64,000 nt of DNA from Pseudomonadota bacterium (GCA_018242365.1 JAFECB010000015.1:62001-126000); one strand, 5' to 3'. Shown: positions 1 through 10,107, counted from the stretch's first letter. The notes: generated by a model not told the origin, from the sequence alone. Program-made: numbers and translations.

Positions 1-1436
1 CCGAGCAGGATGCCGAGGCGGCCTTTACGCAGAGTCGCAGCCAGTTCGAGCAGGCCGTGCAGGCCTTCCGGGTTGTGGGCGTAGTCGAGCAGGACTTCGA
101 CATCGCCCAAATGCCAGCGCTGCAAGCGACCTGGATTGTCGGCATTGCTGTCGCCGAAGCGTGCCAGCACGCGCGCACAGTCGCCGGGCACGATGCCCAA
201 TGCCTGTGCTGCGAGCGTCGCCGCCGCGATATTCTCGATGTTGTAGCGCGCCGCGCCGCCGACGGTCAGTGGCATTGCCGCAATCGCACCCAGATCGAAT
301 TCACTCGCACCATCGCACAGAATCAGCCGGCCATTGCGGACACCGCAGGCGGGCAAGCCGCGCGCCTGCGCGGGCTCCAGTTCCTGCGCAAACCAGCCGA
401 TGCGCGTTCCCTGCAACTTCGCCGCTTGCGCGACCAGGGTTGGATCACCGGCATTGAGCACCAGCAAGCCGTCCACGGCCAAGGCCTTGGCCACGACCAA
501 TTTGACCTCGGCGAGATCGGCGAGGGTGTCGATGCCGTACTCGCCGAAATGGTCATCGCTGACATTGGTGACGATGGCCGCCTGCGCGCCATCCACCGCC
601 AACCCGCGCCGCAGCAGGCCGCCGCGTGCGGTTTCCAGCACGGCGGCTTGCACACGAGGCGCGCGCAGTACCGCGCGCGCGCCAGCCGGGCCGGAATAGT
701 CGCCGCCTTCGGTGCGCACGCCATCCACCACCACGCCATCGGTGCAGCTGTAACCGACCTTGCGCCCGCCTTCGGCCAGCAGTGCCGCCAGCAAGCGCAC
801 CGTAGTGGTCTTGCCATTGGAGCCGGTCACCAGTGCCTTGGGCACGCCGTGCAACTCCGTCCACGGCACGGCGTCGGGCGTGGGCAGCTGCGCCAGCGGC
901 CATTGCCGCGCGCCTTCGCCTTCGCCCAGCGATAGAACCGCATCGTCCCAACGTGCAGGAACCTGGTGTGCGTGCGCTGCATCCAGCAACAGACATGACG
1001 GCCGATTGCCGGCGGCTTCGGCTTGCGCCGACGTTTGCAGCAGGCGCAGCGCTTCCGCGTCATCGAAATGCGCCGGATGCGGCCGCGGCGGTTGATCCTC
1101 GCCGTCCACCGATTCCGGGCCGGCGCGCAGGCCGAGCGCCGCATGCAGCGCCCATTCGTTGACTTCGGTCGCCGCCAGCAATTGATCCACCGGTGCCGCG
1201 ATCGCCAGGTTCACGCCATGCGCATGACGCCGCACGGCGAGGGCCACCTCCGGCCAACCGAGGGCAGCACCTGCCTGCGCCACCCGCGCCCGCCAGTGGG
1301 CTTCAGCGTTGGCATCGAAGGCCACCTCCGGCGCGGTTTCCAGCACCACGCCGGGCACGTCGAAATACAGGTTCGCGCCGGTCAGCCGGCGCGAATCCGT
1401 AAACGGCACGGGGCTGGGCGCATCCACAACGCTCAA
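1..1436 (-). CDS. CphA-like Mur ligase domain protein, 3' end outside window
   Basis: This reading frame runs without a stop from a TTG at 1436 to the left edge. The TTG overlaps the cphA stop codon (TTGA), so the two genes are translationally coupled; a GTG at 1427 is an alternative start. About 200 residues of N-terminal sequence with no recognised domain precede a Mur-ligase core: P-loop GSNGKTTTVR near residue 204, then ETARGGLLRRG and NVSDDHFGEYG. These motifs match the C-terminal half of cyanophycin synthetase, but there is no ATP-grasp half. Proteins of this kind accompany cphA in some proteobacteria. A role in polymer elongation, or condensation of beta-Asp-Arg as in CphA2, is inferred from context only. 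Confidence 0.85.
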   Translation of the reverse strand, partial: MSVVDAPSPVPFTDSRRLTGANLYFDVPGVVLETAPEVAFDANAEAHWRARVAQAGAALGWPEVALAVRRHAHGVNLAIAAPVDQLLAATEVNEWALHAALGLRAGPESVDGEDQPPRPHPAHFDDAEALRLLQTSAQAEAAGNRPSCLLLDAAHAHQVPARWDDAVLSLGEGEGARQWPLAQLPTPDAVPWTELHGVPKALVTGSNGKTTTVRLLAALLAEGGRKVGYSCTDGVVVDGVRTEGGDYSGPAGARAVLRAPRVQAAVLETARGGLLRRGLAVDGAQAAIVTNVSDDHFGEYGIDTLADLAEVKLVVAKALAVDGLLVLNAGDPTLVAQAAKLQGTRIGWFAQELEPAQARGLPACGVRNGRLILCDGASEFDLGAIAAMPLTVGGAARYNIENIAAATLAAQALGIVPGDCARVLARFGDSNADNPGRLQRWHLGDVEVLLDYAHNPEGLHGLLELAATLRKGRLGILL

Positions 1437-4213
1437 TCGGCTTCCTCGCGCTCGAAGCGCAGGCCGCGTTCGTCACGCACCACGCCTTCCATCGCGGCGA
1501 CCAATTGCGCATCGAGATTGGTTTCCAGTGTCGGCACTTCCGCGGGCTTGCTGACCTTGGGCATCGCCCCGTCCGGCTGGAAGCGGATGATCTGCTTCCA
1601 CGAACGCGTCAGCGCATCGGCGAAGATCACCAGCAGATCGCCTGGCTTGCCCATCCGCAGGCCGGCGTCGATTGCCTCCTGTTCGTCCGGGATGATCGTG
1701 ATGGCCTCTTTCGTCACGCCCGCCGCTTGCAGTGCTTGCGCGAGGATGCGCGGCACCTCGTCACCATCACGCCCGCGCAGCGAATCATCGCGGCGGCAGA
1801 TGTAGTGGTCGAACTTGCCCGCTACTGCGCCGGCGATTTCGATGAGATCCTGGTCGCGGCGGTCGCCCGGTCCTGCCATCACCACGATCCGCCGCTGCGC
1901 ATCGAGGCGCTGGGCGAGGTCGGCCATCATCCCCACCGCGTGCGCGTTGTGGGCGTAGTCCATGATCACCTTGAACGGGTGTTCGCCATACACATTCATC
2001 CGGCCCGGTGCCTGGAAGAAGGTGGTGTCGAAGGTGCGCAGGCCCTGGCGGATCGCGTCCAGCTTGATCCCCATCGAATAGCCCATCGCCGCCGCGATCA
2101 TCGCGTTCTGCACGTTGTGCAGGGCGCGGCCTTCCAGCGTCGCCGGGATCAGGTGGGTCCACAGCAACGGGATGTGGCTGCCCTTGTCGTAGAGGGTGAT
2201 CATGTGGCCGTTGACGCCAGCCTCCAGCGCGCAGGCGCGGCCACCGGCGCGGATGTGCTCGCGCACCAGCGGGTGCGACGGGTTCATCGTCACGTAGCAG
2301 ATCACCTTGGCATCGGTGTAGGCCGACATCTTCAACACGTTCGGATCGTCGGCATTGAGCACCGCGCAATCCTCGGCCACCTCGACCACGATCCGCTTGA
2401 TTTCGGCGAGCTGTTCGAGCGTATCAATTCCCTTCAGGCCGAGGTGGTCGGAAGCGACATTGATGACCGCACCCACATTGACCTCGGACACACCCATGCC
2501 GGCGCGCAACAGGCCGCCGCGCGCGGTTTCCAGCACCGCGAAATCGATCGTCGGATCGGCCAGCACCATCCGCGCCGAGACCGGCCCGGTCATGTCGCCC
2601 TCGACCGTGCGCTGGCCGTCGATGTAGACGCCGTCGGTGGTGGTCAGGCCCGGGGTGTAACCGGCCATCTTGGCGATGTGCGCGAGCATGCGTGCGGTGG
2701 TGGTCTTGCCATTGGTGCCGGTGACCGCGGCGATTGGCACCCTTGATGGCGTACCCGGCGGGAACAGCATGTCGATCACCGGCCCGGCGGCGTCGCGCGG
2801 CGTGCCTTCGCTGGGCGCGATGTGCATGCGGAAGCCAGGGGCGGCGTTGACCTCGCAGATGCCACCGCCGGTGCGCTTGTAGCTTTCGGCGATGTTGGGT
2901 GACAGGAAATCCACGCCGCCGACATCCAGCCCGATCGCGCGCACCGCACGTTCGGCCATCGCCCGGTTGTCCGGATGGATGATGTCGGTGACATCGGTGG
3001 CGGTGCCGCCGGTGGACAGGTTGGCGGTGGAGCGCAGGTAGACCACTTCACCTTCGGTCGGAACGCTCTCGGCGGTATAGCCCTTGCGTTCCATCATCAG
3101 CTCGGCCTCGCGATCGAGCTTGATCCGGGTCAGCACTTTCTCGTGGCCGACGCCACGACGCGGGTCGCTGTTCACCACATCGACCAGCGCGGCAATCGTG
3201 GACTTGCCATCCCCGACCACATGTCCCGGCGTGCGCATGGTGGCGGCGATCAGTTCGCCATTGACCACCAGCAGGCGGTGATCCTCGCCTTGCATGTAGG
3301 TCTCGACGATCACCGAGCGCGAATGCTCGCGCGCAGCCTCGAAACCGGCGCGAATGTCGGCTTCCTCCGTGACATTGATGGTGATGCCGCGGCCGTGGTT
3401 GCCGTTGTAGGGCTTGAGCACCACCGGCCCGTCGAGCCGGCGCGCGGCGCGCCAGGCCGCATCGGCGGACTGCACCAATTCCTGGCGCGGCACCGGCAAG
3501 CCGAGCGTGCCGAGGATCTTGTTGGTTTCCTCCTTGTCACCAGCCAGCTCCACCGCGATATGCGGGGTGCGCCCGGTGACGGTGGCCTGGATGCGTTGCT
3601 GGTATTTGCCGTAGCCCAGCTGGACCAGCGATTGCTCGTTCAAGCGCATCCACGGGATCCCGCGATCCACCGCCGCCCGCACCAGTGAGGCGGTGGATGG
3701 CCCCAACGCGCGGCGCTGGGCATAGCGAATGAAGGCGTCGCGCTCGTCCTGCCAATGCCAGCTGGCATCGGTCAGGCTGCGCAAGGATTCCGGTAGCAGC
3801 GAGTCGAGCAGGCGCAGCGCCAGTTCGCCGGCGGCGATGCCTTCCTCGCGCTGCTCGTATTCGTAGACCACCGAATACACGCCGGGACGAGCGTCATCGA
3901 CGCTGCGGGTCTTGCCGAAGCTGACGTCTTCGCCGGCCTCGTTCTGCAATTCGATGGCGACATGCTCCAGCACATGCCCGAGCCAGGTGCCCTCGCCCTC
4001 GCGCATGCGCCGCACGAAGCCACCCGGCTCGCGGTAGGAGCAGCCGTGCTGAGCAAGGCCGGGCAGCGCGGCCAGCAGGGCGTCGATGAACGGCGCGCCG
4101 AGTTTGGCGGTCGGCCACTGCTCCAATTCGCCAAGGTCGAGTTCCAGCCGGATGACCGGAAACTTCGCGTATTGCGAAGGCCCCATGTAGACATTGCGAT
4201 TCAGGATCCGCAT
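1433..4213 (-). CDS. cphA: Cyanophycin synthetase
   Basis: A 926-residue enzyme predicted to polymerise aspartate and arginine into cyanophycin, a nitrogen storage polymer, using ATP. An N-terminal domain occupies about residues 1-160. An ATP-grasp domain follows at about 220-480 (GDKEETNKILGTLGLPVP, VLKPYNGNHGRGI). A Mur-ligase-like domain runs from about 490 to the end, with the P-loop GTNGKTTTARM near residue 500, LETARGGLLRAGMG and NVASDHLGL. This three-part order and the length fit the CphA family (about 870-900 residues). It lies 40 bp downstream of cphB, and its stop overlaps the start of the second CphA-like gene. Family assignment is firm; polymer production is inferred. Confidence 0.96.
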   Translation of the reverse strand: MRILNRNVYMGPSQYAKFPVIRLELDLGELEQWPTAKLGAPFIDALLAALPGLAQHGCSYREPGGFVRRMREGEGTWLGHVLEHVAIELQNEAGEDVSFGKTRSVDDARPGVYSVVYEYEQREEGIAAGELALRLLDSLLPESLRSLTDASWHWQDERDAFIRYAQRRALGPSTASLVRAAVDRGIPWMRLNEQSLVQLGYGKYQQRIQATVTGRTPHIAVELAGDKEETNKILGTLGLPVPRQELVQSADAAWRAARRLDGPVVLKPYNGNHGRGITINVTEEADIRAGFEAAREHSRSVIVETYMQGEDHRLLVVNGELIAATMRTPGHVVGDGKSTIAALVDVVNSDPRRGVGHEKVLTRIKLDREAELMMERKGYTAESVPTEGEVVYLRSTANLSTGGTATDVTDIIHPDNRAMAERAVRAIGLDVGGVDFLSPNIAESYKRTGGGICEVNAAPGFRMHIAPSEGTPRDAAGPVIDMLFPPGTPSRVPIAAVTGTNGKTTTARMLAHIAKMAGYTPGLTTTDGVYIDGQRTVEGDMTGPVSARMVLADPTIDFAVLETARGGLLRAGMGVSEVNVGAVINVASDHLGLKGIDTLEQLAEIKRIVVEVAEDCAVLNADDPNVLKMSAYTDAKVICYVTMNPSHPLVREHIRAGGRACALEAGVNGHMITLYDKGSHIPLLWTHLIPATLEGRALHNVQNAMIAAAMGYSMGIKLDAIRQGLRTFDTTFFQAPGRMNVYGEHPFKVIMDYAHNAHAVGMMADLAQRLDAQRRIVVMAGPGDRRDQDLIEIAGAVAGKFDHYICRRDDSLRGRDGDEVPRILAQALQAAGVTKEAITIIPDEQEAIDAGLRMGKPGDLLVIFADALTRSWKQIIRFQPDGAMPKVSKPAEVPTLETNLDAQLVAAMEGVVRDERGLRFEREEAD

Positions 4214-4253
4214 CGCGCCCTCGCTTGCAGTGGTTAACGCATCGGTGTTCGGG

Positions 4254-5099
4254 TCATTCCTTCACGGGCGCCAGCTTTCCGGCCGACGGCGTGCGGTTCA
4301 TCAGGTTGAAGGTGGCGCCGGCGGTGAGGATGTGCAGCTTCACCCCCAGCATGCACACCGGCTCGTCGTCATCGAGCTGTGCCATCGACGAAAACTGCAG
4401 GCCGTCGGCATCGATCACGGTGACCGCGCCGCTGCCTTCCACTTCGACCACGTTGTCGGGGCTGATGAAGGCGGCGGTGTCTTCGTCGACGCCGAGGCCG
4501 ATCGCGAACGGGTTGTAGGCCAATGCGGCGAGTAGGCGTCCGAGGCGATCACGCTGACGGAAATGCTGGTCGATCACCACCCGGTTGGTCAACCCGAGGC
4601 CGGGTGCCAGTCGCACGCTGTCGGCGCGCGGCGTTTCATCGTCGCTGCGGCCGCTGGCGATCATGTGCTCGGACAGGATGCTGGCACCGGCGCTGGTGCC
4701 ACCGACAGGGATGCCGTGCGCATTGCGGGCGCGGATCGCCTGCGCCACCGGGGTGCCGCCGAGGATGGTGGATAGCCGCAACTGGTTGCCGCCGGTGATG
4801 AAGATGCCGGAAGCCTGTTCGATCTTCGAAATCCGGTTACGCTCGTGGGCGTCGCGGCGGGTGTCGAAATCAAGCACGCTGACGCTGCCCGCACCCATCG
4901 CGCCAAACAGTTCGGTGTAGCGATCACCGGTGTCGTTCAACTTGCTGGCGGTGGGGATCACCGCGATCTGCGCACCCTCGCCGCCGCACAGTTCGAAGAA
5001 CTTGCGCAATACCCGCTTGTCGTTTTCCTTGTCTTCCGCACCACCGATCGGAATGATCCATCCGCGGCGTTCACCTTCGGCAACTCGACTGGGGCACAT
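4254..5099 (-). CDS. cphB: Cyanophycinase
   Basis: A 281-residue serine peptidase of family S51, predicted to cut cyanophycin into beta-Asp-Arg dipeptides. The nucleophile elbow GTSAGAS lies near residue 135, and GWIIPIGGAEDKEN opens the fold. The ATG at 5099 was chosen because it leaves a 29-bp gap to iadA, has an AGGAAG motif about 10 nt upstream and gives a normal family length; an in-frame ATG at 5174 would overlap iadA. It sits between the dipeptidase that would use its product and the synthetase that makes its substrate, which supports intracellular polymer turnover. Confidence 0.95.
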   Translation of the reverse strand: MCPSRVAEGERRGWIIPIGGAEDKENDKRVLRKFFELCGGEGAQIAVIPTASKLNDTGDRYTELFGAMGAGSVSVLDFDTRRDAHERNRISKIEQASGIFITGGNQLRLSTILGGTPVAQAIRARNAHGIPVGGTSAGASILSEHMIASGRSDDETPRADSVRLAPGLGLTNRVVIDQHFRQRDRLGRLLAALAYNPFAIGLGVDEDTAAFISPDNVVEVEGSGAVTVIDADGLQFSSMAQLDDDEPVCMLGVKLHILTAGATFNLMNRTPSAGKLAPVKE

Positions 5100-5128
5100 C
5101 TGCGACGGACTTCCTGAAGTGCGTTGAT

Positions 5129-6304
5129 TCAGCGTTCGAACATACCACGCCGAACGGCTTTGCCGGCCTGCCAATGGAGCTCGCCGCCTGCCCAGACACT
5201 GGCCGGCAGGCCATCGTCGCCCAGCGCCACCAGATCGGCGTCCATTCCGACCGCGATCCGGCCCTTGCCATGCAGCCGCAACAGGGCCGCCGGATTGCAG
5301 GAAAAAGCCGGTAACGCGCGATCCAGCGGCAGGCCGCGCGCCAGCAAGGTTTGCAAGGTGGTGGCCAGCGACCAGGAATCGCCCACATCCATGTGCGTGA
5401 CCCGGCCTTCGGCATCGAAGCTCGGCAAGCAGCCGCCACCGTCGGAACTGAGGCTGACCCGCTGCGGTGGCGCGTCGCTATCCAGATAGCGCAGCAGCGC
5501 GTCCTCGGCCGACCACGCATCTTCGCCGTCCTCGACCGGAAACGCGGTGATGTCGATATGGCAACCGCGCTGCGCCAGTGCAATGGCTTCCTCGAACAGC
5601 GCTTTCCTGCGGTTGACGTGGGTGGGCTGGAACACCCGTGGCGGCAGCTCGCTGGTGTCCAGCGTGCGTCGCACCAGATCCAGTCCACGTTCGCCATCAC
5701 CCAGGTGCAGATGGACCACGCCGGCCTTGCCGCTCATCAAGCCTGCGACATGCGCCTCGGACGCGACGCGCAGCAGTTCGTCCAGTGTGGGCTGGCTGGA
5801 GCGGTGGTCGCTCAACGCCAATTCGCCGACACCGAGGATCGGCTCGACAAAAGCAATATCGCCGCGCACGCTGCCGGTCAGGGTGGACGGCGGCAGGTGG
5901 TAGCCGCCGCACCAGGCGAATGCCGACAGGCCTTGCTCGCGCAGGCCGTACACATGCGCCAGCAGTTCGGGCATGCCGCGGGCAAGATCGTCGGTGCCGA
6001 GCAGACCGACCACGGTCGTGACACCCGCGCGGGTGTAGCGGCTCAGGCCCGGCGCCGGCACCCGGCTGGCGTGGCCGGCTTCGCCGCCGCCGCCGCTGAC
6101 GTGGACATGCGCATCGATGAAACCCGGGATCAGCCGCTGGCCCTGCAGATCGACCACCTCCGCGCCCAGCGCTTGCGACAGGCCGGGATCACCTGCGCCC
6201 ATCCACAGGATCTTGCCGCCACCGATCAGCAGCTGGTGCAGACCCAGCGCCTCCGGCGCGTGGACATTGGCGTTCTTGAGCAGCAGCAGGTGGGAGATCG
6301 TCAT
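5129..6304 (-). CDS. iadA: Isoaspartyl dipeptidase
   Basis: A 391-residue amidohydrolase of peptidase family M38 that hydrolyses beta-aspartyl dipeptides. Visible metal-site features are HVHVSGGGGEAGHASR near residue 65, GKAGVVHLHLG in the region of the family's carbamylated lysine, and SSDGGGCLPSF with the catalytic-aspartate position. It is placed directly before cyanophycinase, whose product beta-Asp-Arg is a substrate of this family, so the pair would return free aspartate and arginine. It begins 31 bp after trpD and could be cotranscribed with it. Length matches the E. coli enzyme. Confidence 0.94.
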   Translation of the reverse strand: MTISHLLLLKNANVHAPEALGLHQLLIGGGKILWMGAGDPGLSQALGAEVVDLQGQRLIPGFIDAHVHVSGGGGEAGHASRVPAPGLSRYTRAGVTTVVGLLGTDDLARGMPELLAHVYGLREQGLSAFAWCGGYHLPPSTLTGSVRGDIAFVEPILGVGELALSDHRSSQPTLDELLRVASEAHVAGLMSGKAGVVHLHLGDGERGLDLVRRTLDTSELPPRVFQPTHVNRRKALFEEAIALAQRGCHIDITAFPVEDGEDAWSAEDALLRYLDSDAPPQRVSLSSDGGGCLPSFDAEGRVTHMDVGDSWSLATTLQTLLARGLPLDRALPAFSCNPAALLRLHGKGRIAVGMDADLVALGDDGLPASVWAGGELHWQAGKAVRRGMFER

Positions 6305-6335
6305 CGCGGCAGGGTGCGCGGCGCGCGCCTGTGGG

Positions 6336-7364
6336 TCAAGCGTTGGCCAGCGCCTGCGTGGCGGTCACGAAGGCATCGAGCTTGGCCCGCGCCGAGCCGT
6401 CGGCCAGCACCTTGCGCGCACGCGCGATGCCATCGGCGATGTCTTCGGCCACGCCGGCAACGTACAGCGCCGCACCGGCGTTGTAGGCAACGATCTCGCG
6501 CGGCAGGCCGTCGTGGTTGTCCAATGCGGCCAGCAGCATGGTCTTCGATTCCGCCGCATCGGCCACTTTCAGGTTGCGGCTGTGCGCCATTGCAATCCCG
6601 AAATCTTCCGGGTGCAGCTCGTATTCGCGAACCTTGCCATCGCGCAATTCACCGACCAAGGTGCCGGCACCGAGCGACAGCTCGTCCATATTGTCGCGGC
6701 CCCAGACCACCAAGGCGCGCTGCGCGCCAAGCTCCTGCAGCACGCGCACCTGGATGCCGACCAGATCGGGATGGAACACGCCCATCAGGGTATTGGGTGC
6801 GCCGGCCGGATTGGTCAGCGGGCCGAGGATATTGAACAGGGTGCGCACGCCCATTTCCCTGCGCACCGGCGCCACCACCTTCATCGCCGGGTGATGCACC
6901 GGCGCGAACATGAAACCGATCCCTGTGCGTTCGATGCAGGCGGCCACCTGCTCCGGCTGCAGCTCGATTTTCGCACCCAAGGCTTCCAGCACATCGGCGC
7001 TGCCGGATTTGGACGACACGCTGCGACCCCCATGCTTGGCCACCTTCGCGCCGGCGGCGGCGACCACGAACATCGACGCAGTGGAAATATTGAAGGTGTG
7101 CGCGCCATCGCCACCGGTGCCGACGATATCGACCAGATGCTCGCGCCCCGCCACTGCCACCGGCAATGCAAATTCGCGCAGCACGGACGCCGCCGCCGCG
7201 ATCTCGCCCACGGTCTCCTTCTTCACCCGCAGCCCGGTGAGGAGGGCCGCGGTCATGCTCGGCGACACTTCGCCGCGCATGATCTGGCGCATCAACTCGA
7301 CCATCTCGTCGAAGAAGATCTCGCGATGCTCGATCGCGCGCTGCAGGGCGTCTTGCGGAGTCAT
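6336..7364 (-). CDS. trpD: Anthranilate phosphoribosyltransferase
   Basis: A 342-residue enzyme that transfers phosphoribose from PRPP to anthranilate, the second step of tryptophan synthesis. The PRPP-binding GTGGDG motif appears in [14 protein letters not shown], followed by [21 protein letters not shown] and [11 protein letters not shown]. The start MTPQDALQ at 7364 lies 8 bp after the trpG stop and gives the usual family length; a longer in-frame extension would run into trpG. The next gene is iadA rather than trpC, which follows trpD in many related genomes. Confidence 0.97.
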   Translation of the reverse strand: MTPQDALQRAIEHREIFFDEMVELMRQIMRGEVSPSMTAALLTGLRVKKETVGEIAAAASVLREFALPVAVAGREHLVDIVGTGGDGAHTFNISTASMFVVAAAGAKVAKHGGRSVSSKSGSADVLEALGAKIELQPEQVAACIERTGIGFMFAPVHHPAMKVVAPVRREMGVRTLFNILGPLTNPAGAPNTLMGVFHPDLVGIQVRVLQELGAQRALVVWGRDNMDELSLGAGTLVGELRDGKVREYELHPEDFGIAMAHSRNLKVADAAESKTMLLAALDNHDGLPREIVAYNAGAALYVAGVAEDIADGIARARKVLADGSARAKLDAFVTATQALANA

Positions 7365-7372
7365 CGCCACGC

Positions 7373-7951
7373 TCAGCGCTCCAGGAAAGTCTTCAGCATC
7401 GCGTGGCCATGCTGGGTGAGGATGGATTCGGGATGGAACTGCACGCCCTCGACTGGAAACTCGCGGTGACGCAGGCCCATCAACTCTTCCACCGAACCGT
7501 CCTCGTTTTCGGTCCAGGCGGTGACTTCCAGGCAATCAGGCACGCTGGTTTTATCCACCACCAACGAGTGGTAGCGGGTAGCCTCGAACGGGCTGGGCAG
7601 GCCGGCGAACACGCCTTTGCCCTCGTGCCGGATCGGCGAGGTCTTGCCGTGCATGATCCGCCCGGCGCGGATGACGCTGCCACCGTACACCTGCCCCAGC
7701 GCCTGATAGCCCAGGCACACCCCGAAGATCGGGATGCGCGGACCCAGCTCACGCAGCACATCGAGTGACACACCGGCCTCGTTCGGCGTGCACGGGCCCG
7801 GCGAAATCACGATCTTGTCGGGATCGAGCGCAGCGATCTGTTCGACGGTCAGCGCATCGTTGCGCTCCACCCGCACCTCGGCACCCAGTTCCTGCAGGTA
7901 CTGCACGAGGTTGAAGGTGAAGCTGTCGTAGTTGTCGAGCATCAGCAGCAT
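7373..7951 (-). CDS. trpG: Anthranilate synthase component II (glutamine amidotransferase)
   Basis: A 192-residue class I glutamine amidotransferase that supplies ammonia to TrpE. The start [19 protein letters not shown] is typical. The nucleophile cysteine is in [12 protein letters not shown], and the His-Glu pair is in [10 protein letters not shown] near the C terminus. It forms a pair with trpD (8-bp gap). Its partner trpE is on the same strand about 3 kb upstream, separated by the two-component genes and the Asr-like genes. The gap to the preceding histidine kinase gene is 77 bp. Confidence 0.96.
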   Translation of the reverse strand: MLLMLDNYDSFTFNLVQYLQELGAEVRVERNDALTVEQIAALDPDKIVISPGPCTPNEAGVSLDVLRELGPRIPIFGVCLGYQALGQVYGGSVIRAGRIMHGKTSPIRHEGKGVFAGLPSPFEATRYHSLVVDKTSVPDCLEVTAWTENEDGSVEELMGLRHREFPVEGVQFHPESILTQHGHAMLKTFLER

Positions 7952-8028
7952 GGCGGCCTGCCCATGAGACGGGCAATCAAGCGTGGGGCCGTGCAGGATA
8001 ACCCACGCCAGCCGAGCGCCATCCGCAC

Positions 8029-9384
8029 TCAACCCGATGGCAGCGTCACCCGCACGCGCAGGCCGGGGGCGTTGTCGAGCAGGGATACGCGGCCGCCGTG
8101 GTGGTGGACGATGGCACGGACCAGGCTCAGGCCAAGGCCGACGCCGGGGGAGCCGCGGTGTGCTTCCAGTCGCTGGAAGCGGTCGAACACGCGTTCTCGA
8201 TCGCCCTCGGGGATGCCGGGGCCGTGGTCGCCGATTTCCAGCAGCACCTCCGCGCCCGACGTCAACAACGTCACCTCGATCGAGCTGTCTGCCGGTGCGT
8301 ACTTCAACGCGTTATCCAGCAGGTTGACCAGCAATTGGAACAGCTGATCGCGATCGCCGCGCAGCTGTGCGTCCTGCAGGCTTGCTTCCAGGCGGATGCC
8401 GCGTTCGCTGGCGATGGGCGCGTACATTTCCACTGCATCGTCCGCCAGCGGGCGTAGTGCAACATCCGGGGCATGCATGTCGAGTGCCTGTGACTCGATT
8501 CGTGCCAGTCGCAACAGCGCGCCGAATGCGTGCAGCAGTTGATCGGTCTCGGCCAGGGCGCGCCCCAGTCCGGTCCGCGTGTGTTCGTTGGTCGCGTCGT
8601 GGTGCAGGCCTTCCAGCCGATTGCGCAGGCGCGACAACGGCGTGCGCAGGTCGTGCGCGATGTAATCGGTGGTGTGGCGCACGCCGCCGAGCAGATCCTC
8701 GATCCGGTCCAGCATCATGTTGAACCGGCGCGCCACCTGGTCGAAGGCATCGCCGCTGTGGTCGAGCGTCGCGCGCAGGCCCAACTCACCCTCGGCAACC
8801 CGACCCACCGTGGCATCGAGTCCACGCAGGCGACGTGCGACCCAGCGCGTGGTCAGCCAGCCGACCAGGGCACCCGCGACCACCGCCGCCAGCAAGGCCA
8901 GGATCGCGGAGCGCTGCATCATCGCCAGCAAGCGATCCTGTGACGCCAGTTCCTGCCCGACCAGCAGGATCCCGCCATCGGGCAGGGCGCGCTCAACCGC
9001 GATCACTCGCAGATTGTTGGTCCCTTCGGTGGCCTGTTCCCTGAATTCCACCCAGCGCCCGTGTGCGCCCGGACGGCTTGCATCCGGCAAGCGCCCGATC
9101 AACGCATTGCCTTCGCCATCGACCAATCCGTACACCGCATTCGGATCGCCATTGCCGCCGGTGATGCGCTCGTCGAGTTCGGCGCGCAAGGCGGCCATGC
9201 CACCGCTGCGATGGATGGTCACCAGATCGTTGGCGTCCGCACGCACCAAACCGCGCGCATCGTCCAGCAACAAGGTCGAGGCCGCGAAATACACGCCGCC
9301 ACCGATCATCACGAAGGCGATGAGGAACAGGCCCATCACCACCAGCGCCAGCCGTGCACTGGTGGACGGCAGCCACCGCCTCAT
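8029..9384 (-). CDS. Sensor histidine kinase (OmpR-partner type)
   Basis: A 451-residue membrane sensor kinase. One hydrophobic segment lies near residues 12-32 and a second near 160-180, bracketing a periplasmic loop of about 125 residues. A HAMP region, the H-box [12 protein letters not shown], the N-box DNALKYAP and G-boxes [15 protein letters not shown] and [12 protein letters not shown] follow. The ATG overlaps the response regulator stop (ATGA), so the two are coupled. The signal sensed is unknown. Because two Asr-like acid-shock-type proteins sit immediately upstream, a PhoQ/RstB-like envelope stress role is a reasonable guess but is inference only. Confidence 0.92.
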   Translation of the reverse strand: MRRWLPSTSARLALVVMGLFLIAFVMIGGGVYFAASTLLLDDARGLVRADANDLVTIHRSGGMAALRAELDERITGGNGDPNAVYGLVDGEGNALIGRLPDASRPGAHGRWVEFREQATEGTNNLRVIAVERALPDGGILLVGQELASQDRLLAMMQRSAILALLAAVVAGALVGWLTTRWVARRLRGLDATVGRVAEGELGLRATLDHSGDAFDQVARRFNMMLDRIEDLLGGVRHTTDYIAHDLRTPLSRLRNRLEGLHHDATNEHTRTGLGRALAETDQLLHAFGALLRLARIESQALDMHAPDVALRPLADDAVEMYAPIASERGIRLEASLQDAQLRGDRDQLFQLLVNLLDNALKYAPADSSIEVTLLTSGAEVLLEIGDHGPGIPEGDRERVFDRFQRLEAHRGSPGVGLGLSLVRAIVHHHGGRVSLLDNAPGLRVRVTLPSG

Positions 9385-10058
9385 CCGGACAGCCGGTAGC
9401 CGGCACCGCGCACGGTATGCAGCAGCGGCTTGTCAAAGCCGTGATCGATCTTCTGCCGCAGACGGCTGATGTGCACATCGATCACATTGGTCTGCGGATC
9501 GAAGTGGTAATCCCACACCGCTTCCAGCAGCATCGTGCGGGTCACCACCTGGCCGGCGTGCCGCATCAGGTATTCCAGCAGCCGGAATTCGCGCGGCTGA
9601 AGTTCGATCCGACGGCCCTCTCGCAGCGCTTCGCGCGACAGCAGGTCCAGTTCGAGGCCGGCTGTCTGCAGGCGGGTCGGTGCGCGTTCGTCGTCACCCC
9701 GCGCACGACGGGTGATGCCGTCGAGGCGCGCACTCAGTTCGGCGAATGCAAAGGGTTTCACCAGATAGTCGTCGGCACCGGCACGCAGACCTTCGACCCG
9801 ATGATCGACATCGCCCAGGGCCGTCAGCACCAACACCGGCGTGCGATTGCCGGCCCCGCGCAAGGTACGCAACACGGCCAGACCATCCAGCCCCGGCAAC
9901 ATGCGATCCAGCACGATGACATCGAACGGCTCGGTACTGGCGAGGAACAAGCCCTGCTTGCCGTCGGGTGCGTGATCCACGGCGTGGCCAGCCTCGCGCA
10001 AGCCCTTGGCGATGAAGGCTGAGGTCTGGTTGTCGTCTTCCACCAGCAGAATGCGCAT
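9381..10058 (-). CDS. OmpR/PhoP-family response regulator
   Basis: A 225-residue response regulator. The receiver domain has the acidic pair VEDD, the phosphoacceptor aspartate in VIVLDRMLPGLDG and the conserved lysine in YLVKPFAFAE. The C terminus is a winged-helix DNA-binding domain (LQPREFRLLEYLMRH, VIDVHISRLRQKID). The start MRILLVEDDNQ at 10058 has GGAGG just upstream. Its leader is occupied by a strong hairpin with a U-tract that would terminate the upstream Asr-like transcript. It overlaps the kinase gene by 4 bp. Confidence 0.94.
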   Translation of the reverse strand: MRILLVEDDNQTSAFIAKGLREAGHAVDHAPDGKQGLFLASTEPFDVIVLDRMLPGLDGLAVLRTLRGAGNRTPVLVLTALGDVDHRVEGLRAGADDYLVKPFAFAELSARLDGITRRARGDDERAPTRLQTAGLELDLLSREALREGRRIELQPREFRLLEYLMRHAGQVVTRTMLLEAVWDYHFDPQTNVIDVHISRLRQKIDHGFDKPLLHTVRGAGYRLSG

Positions 10059-10072
10059 GAGGTTGCCTCCGC

Positions 10073-10107
10073 AAAAAAGCATACCCCGCAGGGAAGGCCC
10101 TGCGGGG
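10073..10107 (-). terminator. Intrinsic terminator between Asr-like gene 1 and response regulator
   Basis: A perfect 10-bp stem, CCCCGCAGGG (10084-10093) with CCCTGCGGGG (10098-10107), has an AAGG loop. On the minus strand it is followed 5 nt later by TTTTTT (10078-10073). The response regulator start codon is only 15 nt beyond the U-tract, so either read-through or a promoter inside this element must express the two-component genes. Confidence 0.8.
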
